DNA from: Acidobacteriota bacterium
GTDB taxonomy: Bacteria; Acidobacteriota; Holophagae; Holophagales; Holophagaceae
Assembly (NCBI GenBank): GCA_005788175.1
Contig: SXYX01000012.1
Span: 62,001 to 126,000, forward strand
Direction: 5' to 3'
DNA length: 64,000 nucleotides
The translations under genes and the position numbers were made by a program. Under the pieces are notes generated by a model. The model did not search any database, was not told the origin of the DNA, and was given only the letters and a program-made list of their open reading frames with translations. Positions 46,601 through 56,229 of the stretch are shown one piece after another. Each line of letters opens with the position of its first letter. Within the stretch, counting starts at the first letter, position 1.

Positions 46601-48454
46601 ATGCCCAATGATCTTTCAGGTTCCTTCTGTCAGAGCTGTCTTTCCTGGAATAGTGGAGAACGAGCAACCTGCAGTAAATGTGGAACTAAACTTTTAATTG
46701 TCACCGGTGAAGAGCGATGGGATGAGTCCATTGACGAACAAAGTGAAGATCTAGAGGAGCACTTTCTTGAACGTATTACTGTCGCCGAAGAAACACTACG
46801 CAGAGCTGAAAGTTATTTAGAATCGATCTCAGAACAATTAGGAAAGCTTGAACGTGCCGAGATTGTCCTACGTAATGGAATGCTGGCTCTTGTTCAAGAA
46901 ATGGAACAACATAAACAGCTCAATGTTCTTGCTTTCAAGGATCGATGGGAAGATCTAGTCGACGATAATCTGCATCTCATTAGCGCAAGAGAAGTTTTTG
47001 GTCGCTATCGGACTCGCATTGTTCCTCTCACCCGTCCCAAAAATCTAGCCCTCATCAAACGAGCCTTGTTAGAAACTAGTGGATTCCTTGAGCAAAGTGA
47101 TTTGAATGGAGCCTGTAAGCGACTCCAAAAGGCCTTATTGCTTGAGCCCAAAAATTACGAACTTCTTTTTCTAACAGCCTCACTTTTGGAATCCGATTTT
47201 CAACTCCAAGAGGCTGAAGGTATGGCCCGAAAAGTTGTGACCTTAAGCTCTCGTCACTTTGAGGGCTGGATGTTACTCGGCAAACTTTATCTAGAAATCG
47301 GAGAGAAGCCGGAGCAGGCAATCGTAGCCCTTAATATGGCTGCTGATTTACGACAAGATGAAGCAGAACCTAGACTTCAATTAGCTACTTTGCTCGAAGA
47401 AACGGATGACTTAGAAGGAGCACTCACCGCAGCGCTAGAAGCTGTGAGTAGACGGAGAGATGGCGAAACGCTCTCGAGATTGGGGGAAATTTATCTTTCG
47501 CGCAGTGATGGGGAACGAGCACAAGAAATTTTCCAAGAAGCAACGTCTCTCTATCCGAGTGATGTCATGTTACGCGAGCGACTGGCTGAATCTTATTTGC
47601 TTCAAAATGAACGGGCCAAGTCCTATGAAATACTTCACGGTCTTTTAGAAAAATCACCTCATAATCGTTCCCTACTTCTCATGTTAGATGCACAAAATCA
47701 CCGCCAATTCCGATCGGCTCGCGACGGATCCAACCTAACCAAAGCGCTTCTCAATGAAGCCGAAGATCTTATCGAAGAAGGTAACTATTCCCTCGCTGAA
47801 CCGTTGCTAAAGAAAGCTCGTAGGCAATTCTCTAGTGACCGTCTTGAGTGGCTCGAAACACTTCTTCAGTTCAAGAAAAATCCTGGCTCAGGCTTAACAA
47901 AGGCTATTAAATTTTCTTCCTCTGAACATCATCCCCGTTTATGTTTTTCAGCTCTACACCTATCTATGGAATACTCAATTAAAGAAAAACAGAATGTTCA
48001 AATCGTTGAGGCACTCAAAGGGTATCTTCAAAAATATCCTCAAACATCGGGGGCCTGGGAAGCGGTTCTAGCCTTCAAGTCATTTTTAATGATGAATGAT
48101 GAAATTACTGAAGATGACCTTGATGAAGTGAAAAATCTATACCTACATCCCCTTCCTGGACAAGTATCACGAGCAAGGACTTTACTTTGCCAAATACTCT
48201 TAAGCCTTAACCATCCCGAGCAGATACCTTCTCTTTTGGAGCCCGTCCTCAACCAGGATCCGGGATTGCTCGATTTTCTCCAGTTAGGAATGGCCTTTGC
48301 AGCTCTTGGTAAGAAGAAAGAAGCCATCGCAACCCTGCGAGAGGGCCTATCGTTCTACTCTAATGAATTCTCGGACAAACAAGCCCTCAATTTGAAGACC
48401 CAAATGGAAGATCTACTGAAGGATCTTTCAAACGGCAACCCTTCCAAAGCTTAA
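46601..48454 (+). CDS. TPR-repeat protein with N-terminal zinc ribbon
   Basis: A 617-residue protein. It opens with a zinc ribbon (C10, C13, C24, C27 in FCQSCLSWNSGERATCSKCG), followed by a coiled-coil-rich part at about 55-135, then a long array of TPR-like helical pairs (about 150 to 600) such as NGACKRLQKALLLEPKNYELLFLTASLLE. It is a likely scaffold for protein-protein binding. The target is unknown. It lies between pckG and the SUF operon. I see no signal peptide, so it should be cytoplasmic. Confidence 0.82.
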   Translation: MPNDLSGSFCQSCLSWNSGERATCSKCGTKLLIVTGEERWDESIDEQSEDLEEHFLERITVAEETLRRAESYLESISEQLGKLERAEIVLRNGMLALVQEMEQHKQLNVLAFKDRWEDLVDDNLHLISAREVFGRYRTRIVPLTRPKNLALIKRALLETSGFLEQSDLNGACKRLQKALLLEPKNYELLFLTASLLESDFQLQEAEGMARKVVTLSSRHFEGWMLLGKLYLEIGEKPEQAIVALNMAADLRQDEAEPRLQLATLLEETDDLEGALTAALEAVSRRRDGETLSRLGEIYLSRSDGERAQEIFQEATSLYPSDVMLRERLAESYLLQNERAKSYEILHGLLEKSPHNRSLLLMLDAQNHRQFRSARDGSNLTKALLNEAEDLIEEGNYSLAEPLLKKARRQFSSDRLEWLETLLQFKKNPGSGLTKAIKFSSSEHHPRLCFSALHLSMEYSIKEKQNVQIVEALKGYLQKYPQTSGAWEAVLAFKSFLMMNDEITEDDLDEVKNLYLHPLPGQVSRARTLLCQILLSLNHPEQIPSLLEPVLNQDPGLLDFLQLGMAFAALGKKKEAIATLREGLSFYSNEFSDKQALNLKTQMEDLLKDLSNGNPSKA

Positions 48455-48494
48455 ATCAAGGAATCCTTGTATTTAGGGGTATGTCCTATATTTT

Positions 48495-48523
48495 TAATTG
48501 TGGACTTTTAAAGTCCACAATTA
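48495..48523. promoter_or_regulatory. Palindromic operator overlapping the sufB promoter
   Basis: A perfect 29-base inverted repeat (two 14-base arms, one central base) lies 28 bases before the sufB start. It is wedged between the -35 (TTGTGG, 48498-48503) and the -10 (TATACT, 48522-48527), covering nearly the whole spacer. A repressor there would block RNA polymerase. A Rrf2-type Fe-S sensing regulator (SufR/IscR) is the natural candidate but none is encoded in the window. The match to any published site was not tested. Confidence 0.7.
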
Positions 48524-48527
48524 TACT
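48498..48527 (+). promoter_or_regulatory. Putative sigma-70-type promoter of the SUF operon
   Basis: TTGTGG and TATACT, 18 bases apart, give a predicted start around 48534 and a leader of only about 17 bases before the sufB ATG. The overlap with the palindrome strengthens the call. Confidence 0.55.
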
Positions 48528-48550
48528 TGCTATATGAATATAGGTTGTTT

Positions 48551-49990
48551 ATGACCCAAGATTTGAGCACTCTGACAAGTCAGACATATAAGTATGGCTT
48601 TGTGACGGATATTGAATCTGAATCGGTCGCTGCGGGTCTTTCTGAGGACGTCATCCGATTGATTTCCGCTAAAAAGAAAGAACCTGAATGGTTGTTAACT
48701 TGGCGGCTCAAAGCCTATCGACACTGGCTCACGATGACTGAGCCGAAATGGGCTCATGTTCATTACACCAAACCGAACTACAACGAGATTGTTTATTACT
48801 CAGCTCCTAAACCTAAACAAGCGAAATATGCATCTATGGATGAAGTAGATCCTGAGCTTTTGCGAACTTTTGAAAAGTTAGGCGTTCCCATCCATGAGCA
48901 AGCTACTCTCGCTGGCGTAGCTGTGGATATTGTCTTTGATTCAGTATCTGTTACAACGACATACAAAGATCGTCTTGCTAAAGAGGGAATTATTTTTTGT
49001 TCCTTTAGTGAAGCCGTCCAAGAACATCCCGAGCTTATCAAGAAGTATCTCGGCACCGTTGTTCCTCCTAGTGACAACTTCTTCGCTGCTCTTAACAGCG
49101 CTGTCTTTACAGATGGATCTTTCGTATTTATCCCCAAGGGGGTCAAGTGTCCAATGGATTTATCCACTTACTTCCGCATTAACAATAAGGAAAGTGGTCA
49201 ATTCGAACGCACGCTTATCGTGGCTGAAGAGGAAGCCTCTGTAAGTTACCTAGAAGGATGTACAGCCCCTCAATTCGATACCAATCAACTTCATGCCGCT
49301 GTCGTTGAACTTGTCGCTCTTGATCGTGCAGATATCAAATACAGCACAGTCCAGAATTGGTATTCCGGCAACGAACAGGGCGTGGGTGGTATTTTTAACT
49401 TCGTAACAAAACGTGGTTTATGTAAAGGTGTAAAAAGTAAAATTAGTTGGACACAAGTTGAGACAGGGTCAGCTATTACTTGGAAATACCCAAGCTGCAT
49501 CCTGTTAGGCGATGAGAGCGTGGGTGAATTCTACTCCGTAGCTCTCACGAATCATTTTCAGCAAGCCGATACGGGTACCAAAATGATTCACTTGGGTCAA
49601 AACACCAAGAGTACTATTATCTCCAAGGGTATCGCAGCCGGAAAAAGTTCTAATGCATATCGAGGCCTTGTTCGTGTTTCACCCAAGGCTAAAGGAGCTC
49701 GCAATTTTAGTCAATGCGACTCTATGTTGATTGGTTCTCTTTGTAGTGCGAGTACATTCCCCTATTTAGAAATCAAGAATACATCAGCCAAGGTTGAACA
49801 TGAAGCAACGACAAGCAAAATTGGAGAAGATCAGATCTTTTATCTTCAGCAAAGAGGTATTAATCCAGAAGAAGCGATTTCAATGATCATTAATGGTTTT
49901 TGTAAAGAAGTCTTCCGAGAGCTTCCCATGGAATTTGCCGTGGAAGCTACTAAACTGCTTAGTCTCAAACTCGAAAATAGCGTTGGATAA
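48551..49990 (+). CDS. sufB: Fe-S cluster assembly scaffold SufB
   Basis: A 479-residue protein. It shows the SufB core: [23 protein letters not shown]-type block, [39 protein letters not shown] and the C-terminal [21 protein letters not shown]. SufB forms the SufBC2D scaffold for cluster assembly and binds the nascent cluster. I choose the ATG at 48551 because the frame upstream at 48527 starts inside the -10 box. It is the first gene of a compact operon with sufC, sufD, sufS, sufU and nfu. Confidence 0.96.
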   Translation: MTQDLSTLTSQTYKYGFVTDIESESVAAGLSEDVIRLISAKKKEPEWLLTWRLKAYRHWLTMTEPKWAHVHYTKPNYNEIVYYSAPKPKQAKYASMDEVDPELLRTFEKLGVPIHEQATLAGVAVDIVFDSVSVTTTYKDRLAKEGIIFCSFSEAVQEHPELIKKYLGTVVPPSDNFFAALNSAVFTDGSFVFIPKGVKCPMDLSTYFRINNKESGQFERTLIVAEEEASVSYLEGCTAPQFDTNQLHAAVVELVALDRADIKYSTVQNWYSGNEQGVGGIFNFVTKRGLCKGVKSKISWTQVETGSAITWKYPSCILLGDESVGEFYSVALTNHFQQADTGTKMIHLGQNTKSTIISKGIAAGKSSNAYRGLVRVSPKAKGARNFSQCDSMLIGSLCSASTFPYLEIKNTSAKVEHEATTSKIGEDQIFYLQQRGINPEEAISMIINGFCKEVFRELPMEFAVEATKLLSLKLENSVG

Positions 49991-50000
49991 AGGTACTAAG

Positions 50001-50753
50001 ATGCTTACGATCAGAAATTTATCAGCTACAGTTCAAGATACGCCAGTGCTCAAAGGTATTTCTCTAGAAGTTAAAGCTGGTGAAGTCCATGCCATCATGG
50101 GTCCTAATGGATCCGGAAAGAGCACCCTTGGCAAAGTCTTAGCGGGTCATCCTTCCTATGAAGTGACAGAGGGTGAAGCTATATTCCAAGGTAAAAATTT
50201 GTTTGATATGGAAGCTGATGAGCGGGCTCGTCAAGGCCTGTTCTTAGGATTTCAATATCCCATAGAAGTCCCCGGTGTCAGCAATTCACAATTCCTACGT
50301 ATGGCCTACAATAAAAGGGCTGAAGCATTAGGACAGGACGAACTTGATCCTCTCGAATTTCAAGATTTCATCCATACGAAAACATCTCTTGTAGGTATGA
50401 ATGAAAGCTTTCTGGATCGAAGTGTTAATGAAGGTTTTTCGGGGGGCGAAAAGAAGCGTAATGAAATTTTACAAATGGCTGTCCTTAATCCTGTACTAGC
50501 CATCCTTGACGAAACTGATTCTGGTCTTGATATTGATGCTCTACGAATCGTAGGAAGTGCCATTACACAACTTAGACGATCAGATAACGCCACTATTTTA
50601 ATTACCCACTATCAACGTCTTCTTGATCATGTCACTCCTGACTTTGTTCATGTATTACAGGGAGGTCGCATCATCAAATCGGGAGGCCCTGAACTAGCTG
50701 TTCGACTCGAAAAAGAAGGTTACGATTGGCTTCTCGAGGAAATCAACCTTTAA
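50001..50753 (+). CDS. sufC: Fe-S cluster assembly ATPase SufC
   Basis: A 250-residue ABC ATPase beginning [19 protein letters not shown]; Walker A is [16 protein letters not shown], the signature motif is [11 protein letters not shown] and Walker B is [16 protein letters not shown], all typical of SufC. It powers the SufBCD complex. I choose the ATG at 50001, 10 bases after the sufB stop, with AAGG upstream; a longer frame would overlap sufB by about 100 bases. Stop and the sufD start share a base. Confidence 0.97.
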   Translation: MLTIRNLSATVQDTPVLKGISLEVKAGEVHAIMGPNGSGKSTLGKVLAGHPSYEVTEGEAIFQGKNLFDMEADERARQGLFLGFQYPIEVPGVSNSQFLRMAYNKRAEALGQDELDPLEFQDFIHTKTSLVGMNESFLDRSVNEGFSGGEKKRNEILQMAVLNPVLAILDETDSGLDIDALRIVGSAITQLRRSDNATILITHYQRLLDHVTPDFVHVLQGGRIIKSGGPELAVRLEKEGYDWLLEEINL

Positions 50754-51997
50754 TGGTTACATCCTTGGCTCCTCGCTTCCCTGCAGTCGAATTAAAGGCT
50801 GGTGCATCGCCCATTTGGCGAACTCTTCAACGACAAGATCAAGAGGTCTGGTCCTCAATGGCCTTCCCTACCCTTAAAGATGAAGATTGGAAATATTTTG
50901 ACTTAAGTCCCCTCCGAGATGTGACCTATGTTCTGCCTTCCGATCAGCGAGCTCCTTTATCGCTTCAGATTGAACCTTCAGCCCTTCGTCTTTATTGGAA
51001 TCAGGGGTGTCTCCAGATACCTACCAGCCTCCCCAAGGGCATTATTTTACGTCCTCTTGATCCGAAAAAACGATTGAGTTCTAAGCTAGATCAAGATTAT
51101 TTCTTCAGAATGAACCAAGCTTTTTTTTCAGAAGTGTATGAATTAAGAATCCAACAAAGTTTCGAATCTAAGGATCCTATTTATTTAGAAAATATTTTAC
51201 AAGGATCTGATGACCAGGTCAGTTTGGCTTTTTCTCGTCTACACATTGTTGTGGAATCAGGAGTTAAGGTTCAAATCGTTAATCGCTTTAGAGGTTCAAA
51301 TGCTTATCATCTTATCTCCGCAATTAGTTTCAAAATTCAGAATGAGGCACTTGTAGACCTTGAGCGCCTCCAATACGACTCAGCACAATCTTTTCATTTT
51401 TCCTACCTTCAAGCCCATATAGGGCGAGGGGCTCACTTGGGTGTGCGAACCGTGGGTCAGGGCTCGAGACTTCGCCGAGATGTCCCTCATATTCACTTGG
51501 AAGAAGCGTCCACCGTTGAATTGGACGGTTTATGTCTATTAAAAGACCAACAGCTTGCCGATACCCATAGTTTTATTCACCACGCTCATCCTCATGCACG
51601 ATCTCGACAACTCCATAAATGTATTGTTCAGGATCGTAGCAAAGCTATTTTCAATGGCCAAATTCTTGTCGCACTGAATGCTCAGCAAACAGACGCCCAG
51701 CAACAAAGTCGCAATTTAGTACTTGGTGATCACGCCAGCATTGATACTAAACCTCAGCTTGAAATCTACGCTGATGATGTGAAGTGCTCACATGGAGCTA
51801 CCATTGGTCAACTTGATCCAGATGAATTATTTTATTTACAAAGCCGCGGGTTCTCTGAATCTAGCGCTAAAGGACTTCTTACATTCGCCTTTGCCTCAGA
51901 TCTTCTTGGACATATCAGAGTCCCGATTCTTCAAAAAACACTGAAGCAAGAAATGATCGAACAACTTCATGTTCATACCCTAGGAGAACTCTCATGA
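50753..51997 (+). CDS. sufD: Fe-S cluster assembly protein SufD
   Basis: A 414-residue protein. The C-terminal half is the SufB/SufD beta-helix (QDRSKAIFNGQILV, DTKPQLEIYADDVKCSHGATIGQLDPDELFYLQSRG), and the N-terminal region (DEDWKYFDLSPL) is SufD-like. SufD completes the scaffold and helps iron entry. Start ATG overlaps the sufC stop by one base (TAATG), with GAGGA upstream, so it is translationally coupled. Confidence 0.95.
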   Translation: MVTSLAPRFPAVELKAGASPIWRTLQRQDQEVWSSMAFPTLKDEDWKYFDLSPLRDVTYVLPSDQRAPLSLQIEPSALRLYWNQGCLQIPTSLPKGIILRPLDPKKRLSSKLDQDYFFRMNQAFFSEVYELRIQQSFESKDPIYLENILQGSDDQVSLAFSRLHIVVESGVKVQIVNRFRGSNAYHLISAISFKIQNEALVDLERLQYDSAQSFHFSYLQAHIGRGAHLGVRTVGQGSRLRRDVPHIHLEEASTVELDGLCLLKDQQLADTHSFIHHAHPHARSRQLHKCIVQDRSKAIFNGQILVALNAQQTDAQQQSRNLVLGDHASIDTKPQLEIYADDVKCSHGATIGQLDPDELFYLQSRGFSESSAKGLLTFAFASDLLGHIRVPILQKTLKQEMIEQLHVHTLGELS

Positions 51998-53223
51998 ATT
52001 ACCAAGTAAGTGAGATTCGAAAAGACTTTCCTCTACTTGATAAGTCCTTTCATGACAAACCACTTCATTATCTTGATAGCGCTGTAAGCGGACAGATGCC
52101 CTTATCGGTTATTGAGCGCATACGTCAATATGAAATGCACGAACATACTAATGTTCATCGAGGTGTTTCGACCCTCAGCCAAGAGGCAACCGATCATTTC
52201 GAAGCGGCGCGAACAAACGTCGCAAAGTTTCTCAATACGGCCTCTTCCAAGGAAATTGTTTGGACTCGTGGAACGACGGAGTCCATCAATCTTGTGGCCC
52301 AAACATGGGGGCGTCAAAACATAAAACAAGGTGACGAGATCTGTTTAACTGAAATGGAACATCACGCCAATATCGTTCCTTGGCAAATGCTTGCTGAATC
52401 CGTTGGCGCCAGCTTAAAAATTATTCCTGTCGATGATCGTGGAGAGCTCTGCCTGGAAGAACTTTCCAAAGTGTTATCACCTAAAACTAAGCTTCTAGCT
52501 CTGACGCACGTCAGCAACGTACTAGGCACTATAAATCCCATCAAACAAATTATTTCGATGGCCAAACAACAGATTCCTTCTTTAACAGTTCTCGTTGATG
52601 GAGCTCAGGCCGTAGCTCATATACCCGTCGATGTCCGTGACCTCGATGTAGATTTCTATGTTTTCAGTGGACACAAACTCTCAGGTCCAACAGGTATAGG
52701 GATACTCTATGGTCGAGAGGCTCTTCTTGAGGCCATGCCACCATGGCATGGTGGGGGCAATATGATCCTCTCGGTGTCTTGGAATAAAACTACCTATATG
52801 GCATCCCCTGGAAAATTTGAGGCAGGCACTCCTCCTATCGCAGCGGCTATCGGACTAGGCGAAGCGATTAATTACCTATCCAAGTTGGATTTTAAAGAAG
52901 TCCATGCCCATGAACAAAAATTACTCAAGAGAGCCTCAGAAGGTTTGAAAAAAATACCTGGGCTTCGGATTCTAGGTGAATCTTCGGAAAAAGTTAGTGT
53001 GATCTCTTTTGTTGTAGAAGGGGTTCATCCTCACGACTTGGGAACATTGCTCGATCATGAAGGTATTGTCATCCGTGCTGGACATCATTGTGCACAACCC
53101 TTAATGGAGCGATATAAGGTTCCTGCTACTACGCGTGCTTCGCTCGCCTATTACAATAACGAAGCCGATGTGGATGCGCTCATTGAATCTACTCGAAAAT
53201 CAGTGGAGATGTTTCATGGGTAA
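51994..53223 (+). CDS. sufS: Cysteine desulfurase SufS
   Basis: A 409-residue PLP enzyme. The PLP lysine is K228 in FSGHKLSGPTGIG, and the catalytic cysteine is C366 in RAGHHCAQPLM, as in class II desulfurases. MEHHANIVPWQ and DGAQAVAHIPVDV are further signatures. It takes sulfur from cysteine and passes it to SufU. It overlaps the sufD stop by four bases (ATGA) and is overlapped by sufU. Confidence 0.97.
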   Translation: MNYQVSEIRKDFPLLDKSFHDKPLHYLDSAVSGQMPLSVIERIRQYEMHEHTNVHRGVSTLSQEATDHFEAARTNVAKFLNTASSKEIVWTRGTTESINLVAQTWGRQNIKQGDEICLTEMEHHANIVPWQMLAESVGASLKIIPVDDRGELCLEELSKVLSPKTKLLALTHVSNVLGTINPIKQIISMAKQQIPSLTVLVDGAQAVAHIPVDVRDLDVDFYVFSGHKLSGPTGIGILYGREALLEAMPPWHGGGNMILSVSWNKTTYMASPGKFEAGTPPIAAAIGLGEAINYLSKLDFKEVHAHEQKLLKRASEGLKKIPGLRILGESSEKVSVISFVVEGVHPHDLGTLLDHEGIVIRAGHHCAQPLMERYKVPATTRASLAYYNNEADVDALIESTRKSVEMFHG

Positions 53224-53662
53224 TCCACGGGAAATTTATCAACAGGTCATTCTTGAACATAATAAAAAGCCCCGTAATTTTGGAAAAATTGATGATTGTA
53301 CCCACCAAGCCGAAGGTCATAACCCGCTCTGTGGGGATCAACTCCACCTCACCCTCATAGTTAAGGATGAAGTCATCCAGGATATCCAATTCGAAGGTCA
53401 CGGCTGCGCTATTGATGTTTCTAGCGCCTCTCTCATGACGACGGCAGTCAAAGGAAAGAAGGTAGAGGAAGCCTTAAAACTCATCCACGGTTTTAGAGCA
53501 CTAGTTCGTGGTGAATGGAGTCTTTCTAAACATGGAGAACTAGGAAAATTAGTTGTCTTCGAAGGCGTCAAAGATTTACCGGTACGCGTGAAATGCGCTG
53601 TCTTACCTTGGGCCACTCTCCAAAGTGCTCTCAACGGCTCATCCATTGCATCCACGGAGTAA
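53216..53662 (+). CDS. sufU: SufU zinc-dependent sulfurtransferase
   Basis: A 148-residue protein. Zinc ligands and sulfur acceptor are in place: C39 and D41 (NPLCGDQ), C64 (GHGCAIDVSSAS) and C127 (VKCAVLPWATL). The insertion between domains typical of SufU rather than IscU is present (GFRALVRGEWS). SufU accepts persulfide sulfur from SufS. The start overlaps the sufS stop by eight bases. Confidence 0.95.
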   Translation: MGNPREIYQQVILEHNKKPRNFGKIDDCTHQAEGHNPLCGDQLHLTLIVKDEVIQDIQFEGHGCAIDVSSASLMTTAVKGKKVEEALKLIHGFRALVRGEWSLSKHGELGKLVVFEGVKDLPVRVKCAVLPWATLQSALNGSSIASTE

Positions 53663-53664
53663 CC

Positions 53665-54219
53665 ATGCCAAAAATTGCAGAAATTGAATATACCCCTAAC
53701 CCTAATGCTGTGAAATTTCTTTTGAAGGAGAGCGTAGCTTCGGGTTTTCCTAGAAACTTTACCTCGGCCGAGATTGCAGAGACAGATCCTCTCGCTAAAA
53801 GCTTATTTGACGTGGGGCATGTTCTATCTGTATACATGCAGGATAAATGGATCACCGTTACCAAAAATGATCAAACGACATGGACCGATCTTTTACCCAA
53901 ACTCGCTGCTCCTATTCGCTCTTTTCAAGTAAGTAATACTCAGGAAAGCCCTGCCCCTCCAAGAATCCCTAGTGATCTTTATGACCCTAATGATCCTATT
54001 CTTCAGAAGGTTCAGGCCATCCTGAATGAAACGATTTTGCCTGCTCTTGCCTCAGACGGAGGTGGACTTGAGGTCGTAGGGCGCCATGAAAAACAAATCT
54101 TGATTCGCTACCAAGGCGCTTGCGGAACGTGCCCAAGCAGTCTTACAGGCACACTGGCTGCTATTGAAAACCTCATCAATCAAAAGATTGACCCCGAATT
54201 AAAGGTTGTCACGGTATAA
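53665..54219 (+). CDS. Nfu-type Fe-S carrier protein (paralogue 2, SUF-linked)
   Basis: A 184-residue protein with the same two-domain plan as the protein at 7825-8370: Nfu_N (IEYTPNPNAVKF, then DPLAKSLFDVG) and NifU C-terminal domain with YQGACGTCPSSLTGTL. It directly follows sufU (two bases), so it delivers clusters made by SUF to apoproteins. GGAG precedes the ATG. Confidence 0.95.
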   Translation: MPKIAEIEYTPNPNAVKFLLKESVASGFPRNFTSAEIAETDPLAKSLFDVGHVLSVYMQDKWITVTKNDQTTWTDLLPKLAAPIRSFQVSNTQESPAPPRIPSDLYDPNDPILQKVQAILNETILPALASDGGGLEVVGRHEKQILIRYQGACGTCPSSLTGTLAAIENLINQKIDPELKVVTV

Positions 54220-54345
54220 AGCCTCTTTTATTTCTTGGTTTTTCGGGTAATCGTGGGCACACTAATAGTTCTGCCGGAGAGTATGTGCCGGGATTCCAGC
54301 CCCCCAAATGGAAACGGGGAGGCAACTAAAAAAGAGGTGGACTGC

Positions 54346-56106
54346 ATGTCCAAACTACTCAATACCATTAAAGGCAAGGCCCCTAAAAAGATGGGTAACC
54401 TTACCGTTCTTGACGGTTCTCTACTTGAGGACCAAACCCCTGAAACGAACGAATTCCTTGAGGCGCTCTCGGGAGAAGCAAGGGATCTTCGCGAGGATCA
54501 ACTTGCTACCGGTCACGTGGTTGATATCCGCGGTAAAGACGTTATCATTGACGTCGGATACAAAGGGACAGGCACCGTTAATCTAGATGAATTCAATAAT
54601 CCTGACGGTACCAATGTTCTTGCAATCGGCGACGTGGTAGAAGTGCTTTTAGAACATCTAGAAGATGCAAACGGCAATGTTCGTATTTCAAAAGAACGTG
54701 CATCAAAGATGAAAGTCTGGGATGAAGTTGAAAAGGCATTCAAGGAAAATATGACCGTCACAGGTACGGTTGTGGAAAAAGTCAAAGGGGGCCTAAGTGT
54801 TGATATCGGCATTCGTGCTTTCTTGCCTGGATCACAAGTCGATACTAAACCTGTTCGTAATTTAGATCCGTATCTCGGTAAACAATTCGACATGAAGGTC
54901 ATCAAAGTAAATCGACGACGAGGTAATATCGTTTTGTCTCGCAAGGTCTTCATGGAAACTATCAATGCAACTCTTAAGGGAGAGACCCTACTCACTCTCG
55001 AAGAAGGCAAACTCGTAGAAGGTATCGTCAAGAACATTACGGACTACGGCGCCTTTTTAGATCTGGGCGGAATCGATGGACTTCTTCACGTCACAGACAT
55101 GTCTTGGGGCCGCTTAAATAATCCTACTGAGATGTTCCAAATCGGAGACAAAGTAGAAATTGCTATCTTAAAATATGACAAAGAAACAGAACGTGTCTCA
55201 CTTGGCTATAAACAAAAATTTCCTGATCCTTGGCTCTCTGTTCAAGATCGCTATCAAGTCAACGCCACGGTTAAAGGTAAAATCGTCTCGATTACGGATT
55301 ACGGTGCCTTTGTGGAATTAGAGCCCGGCATTGAAGGACTAGTTCATGTCTCTGAAATGTCATGGACCAAAAAGATCAAGTCAGCCAAAGGTATGGTCAA
55401 TCTAGGCGACCAAGTTGAGGCTGTTATTCTTGGTATCGATTTTGATAATCGTCGCATCAGTTTAGGTATGAAACAAATCACGACGAATCCTTGGCTCGAA
55501 TTAGCTGAGAAATATAAACCTGGCATGTCGGTTACGGGAACGGTCCGTAACATTACCGAATTCGGCGCCTTTGTTGAGCTTGGAGAAGGTATTGATGGAC
55601 TTGTTCATGTCTCTGATTTTTCATGGACTAAGAAAATCAAGCATCCTGGAGACGTTGTTAAAAAAGGTGACAGCCTCACGGCTCAAGTCCTTAGTCTCGA
55701 CCCCGAAGCTCAACGCTTAAGCCTTGGAGTCAAACAACTCGAGCCTAATGTATGGGAAATCTTCTTCAATTCCCATCACGTTGGAGATGTTCTAACGGCA
55801 CCTATTGTCCGATTAACAGATTTTGGTGCTTTCATGGATCTCGGCTCAGGAATAGAAGGCCTTGTCCATGTATCCGAACTTGCTGACGTTCCCGTCCAAG
55901 ATATCAATAAAGAATTCCAAGTTGGCCAAGAGCTCATCATGAAGATCGTGAAGCTTGACCCCGAGGAACACCGTATCGGACTTTCAGTTAAACAAATGAA
56001 AGAAGGCAGTACACCTTCTCCTGCGGAAGATGAAAATGCCAAATTAAGACTTGAGCCCTTCAAGAAACCAACTCTTGGAGATGCGTTCAAGGAACTCGAC
56101 CTCTAA
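54346..56106 (+). CDS. rpsA: 30S ribosomal protein S1
   Basis: A 586-residue protein with six S1 RNA-binding repeats, the last four clearly homologous (NITDYGAFLDLGGIDGLLHVTD, ITDYGAFVELEPGIEGLVHVSE, ITEFGAFVELGEGIDGLVHVSD, LTDFGAFMDLGSGIEGLVHVSE). S1 binds mRNA at the 30S platform. I start at the ATG at 54346 with AGAGGTGG six bases before it; an upstream ATG at 54235 would add 37 residues without similarity. The 126-base leader contains a GC-rich stretch that could pair but is not assigned. Confidence 0.96.
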   Translation: MSKLLNTIKGKAPKKMGNLTVLDGSLLEDQTPETNEFLEALSGEARDLREDQLATGHVVDIRGKDVIIDVGYKGTGTVNLDEFNNPDGTNVLAIGDVVEVLLEHLEDANGNVRISKERASKMKVWDEVEKAFKENMTVTGTVVEKVKGGLSVDIGIRAFLPGSQVDTKPVRNLDPYLGKQFDMKVIKVNRRRGNIVLSRKVFMETINATLKGETLLTLEEGKLVEGIVKNITDYGAFLDLGGIDGLLHVTDMSWGRLNNPTEMFQIGDKVEIAILKYDKETERVSLGYKQKFPDPWLSVQDRYQVNATVKGKIVSITDYGAFVELEPGIEGLVHVSEMSWTKKIKSAKGMVNLGDQVEAVILGIDFDNRRISLGMKQITTNPWLELAEKYKPGMSVTGTVRNITEFGAFVELGEGIDGLVHVSDFSWTKKIKHPGDVVKKGDSLTAQVLSLDPEAQRLSLGVKQLEPNVWEIFFNSHHVGDVLTAPIVRLTDFGAFMDLGSGIEGLVHVSELADVPVQDINKEFQVGQELIMKIVKLDPEEHRIGLSVKQMKEGSTPSPAEDENAKLRLEPFKKPTLGDAFKELDL

Positions 56107-56127
56107 TATCGGGCGGGTTTCCTCCTC

Positions 56128-56155
56128 AAAAAAGAGGCCTTTGGGCCTCTTTTTT
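56128..56155 (+). terminator. Intrinsic terminator after rpsA
   Basis: A 12-bp stem (56128-56139 with 56144-56155), a four-base loop and a T-run follow the rpsA stop by 21 bases. It separates the ribosomal gene from purT. Confidence 0.92.
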
Positions 56156-56229
56156 TAATCCTATAATTGTAGTGAATAGACTTAGGGACTCACTCGTAAT
56201 TGGAAACCTAAGAAATCGATGGAGCAATA

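Noticed and set aside
54513-55037. Long open frame (174 codons) on the minus strand within rpsA
   Set aside because: Antisense to a highly conserved gene, no ribosome binding site, and its translation is Arg/Ser/Thr/Pro-rich as expected from the reversed codons.
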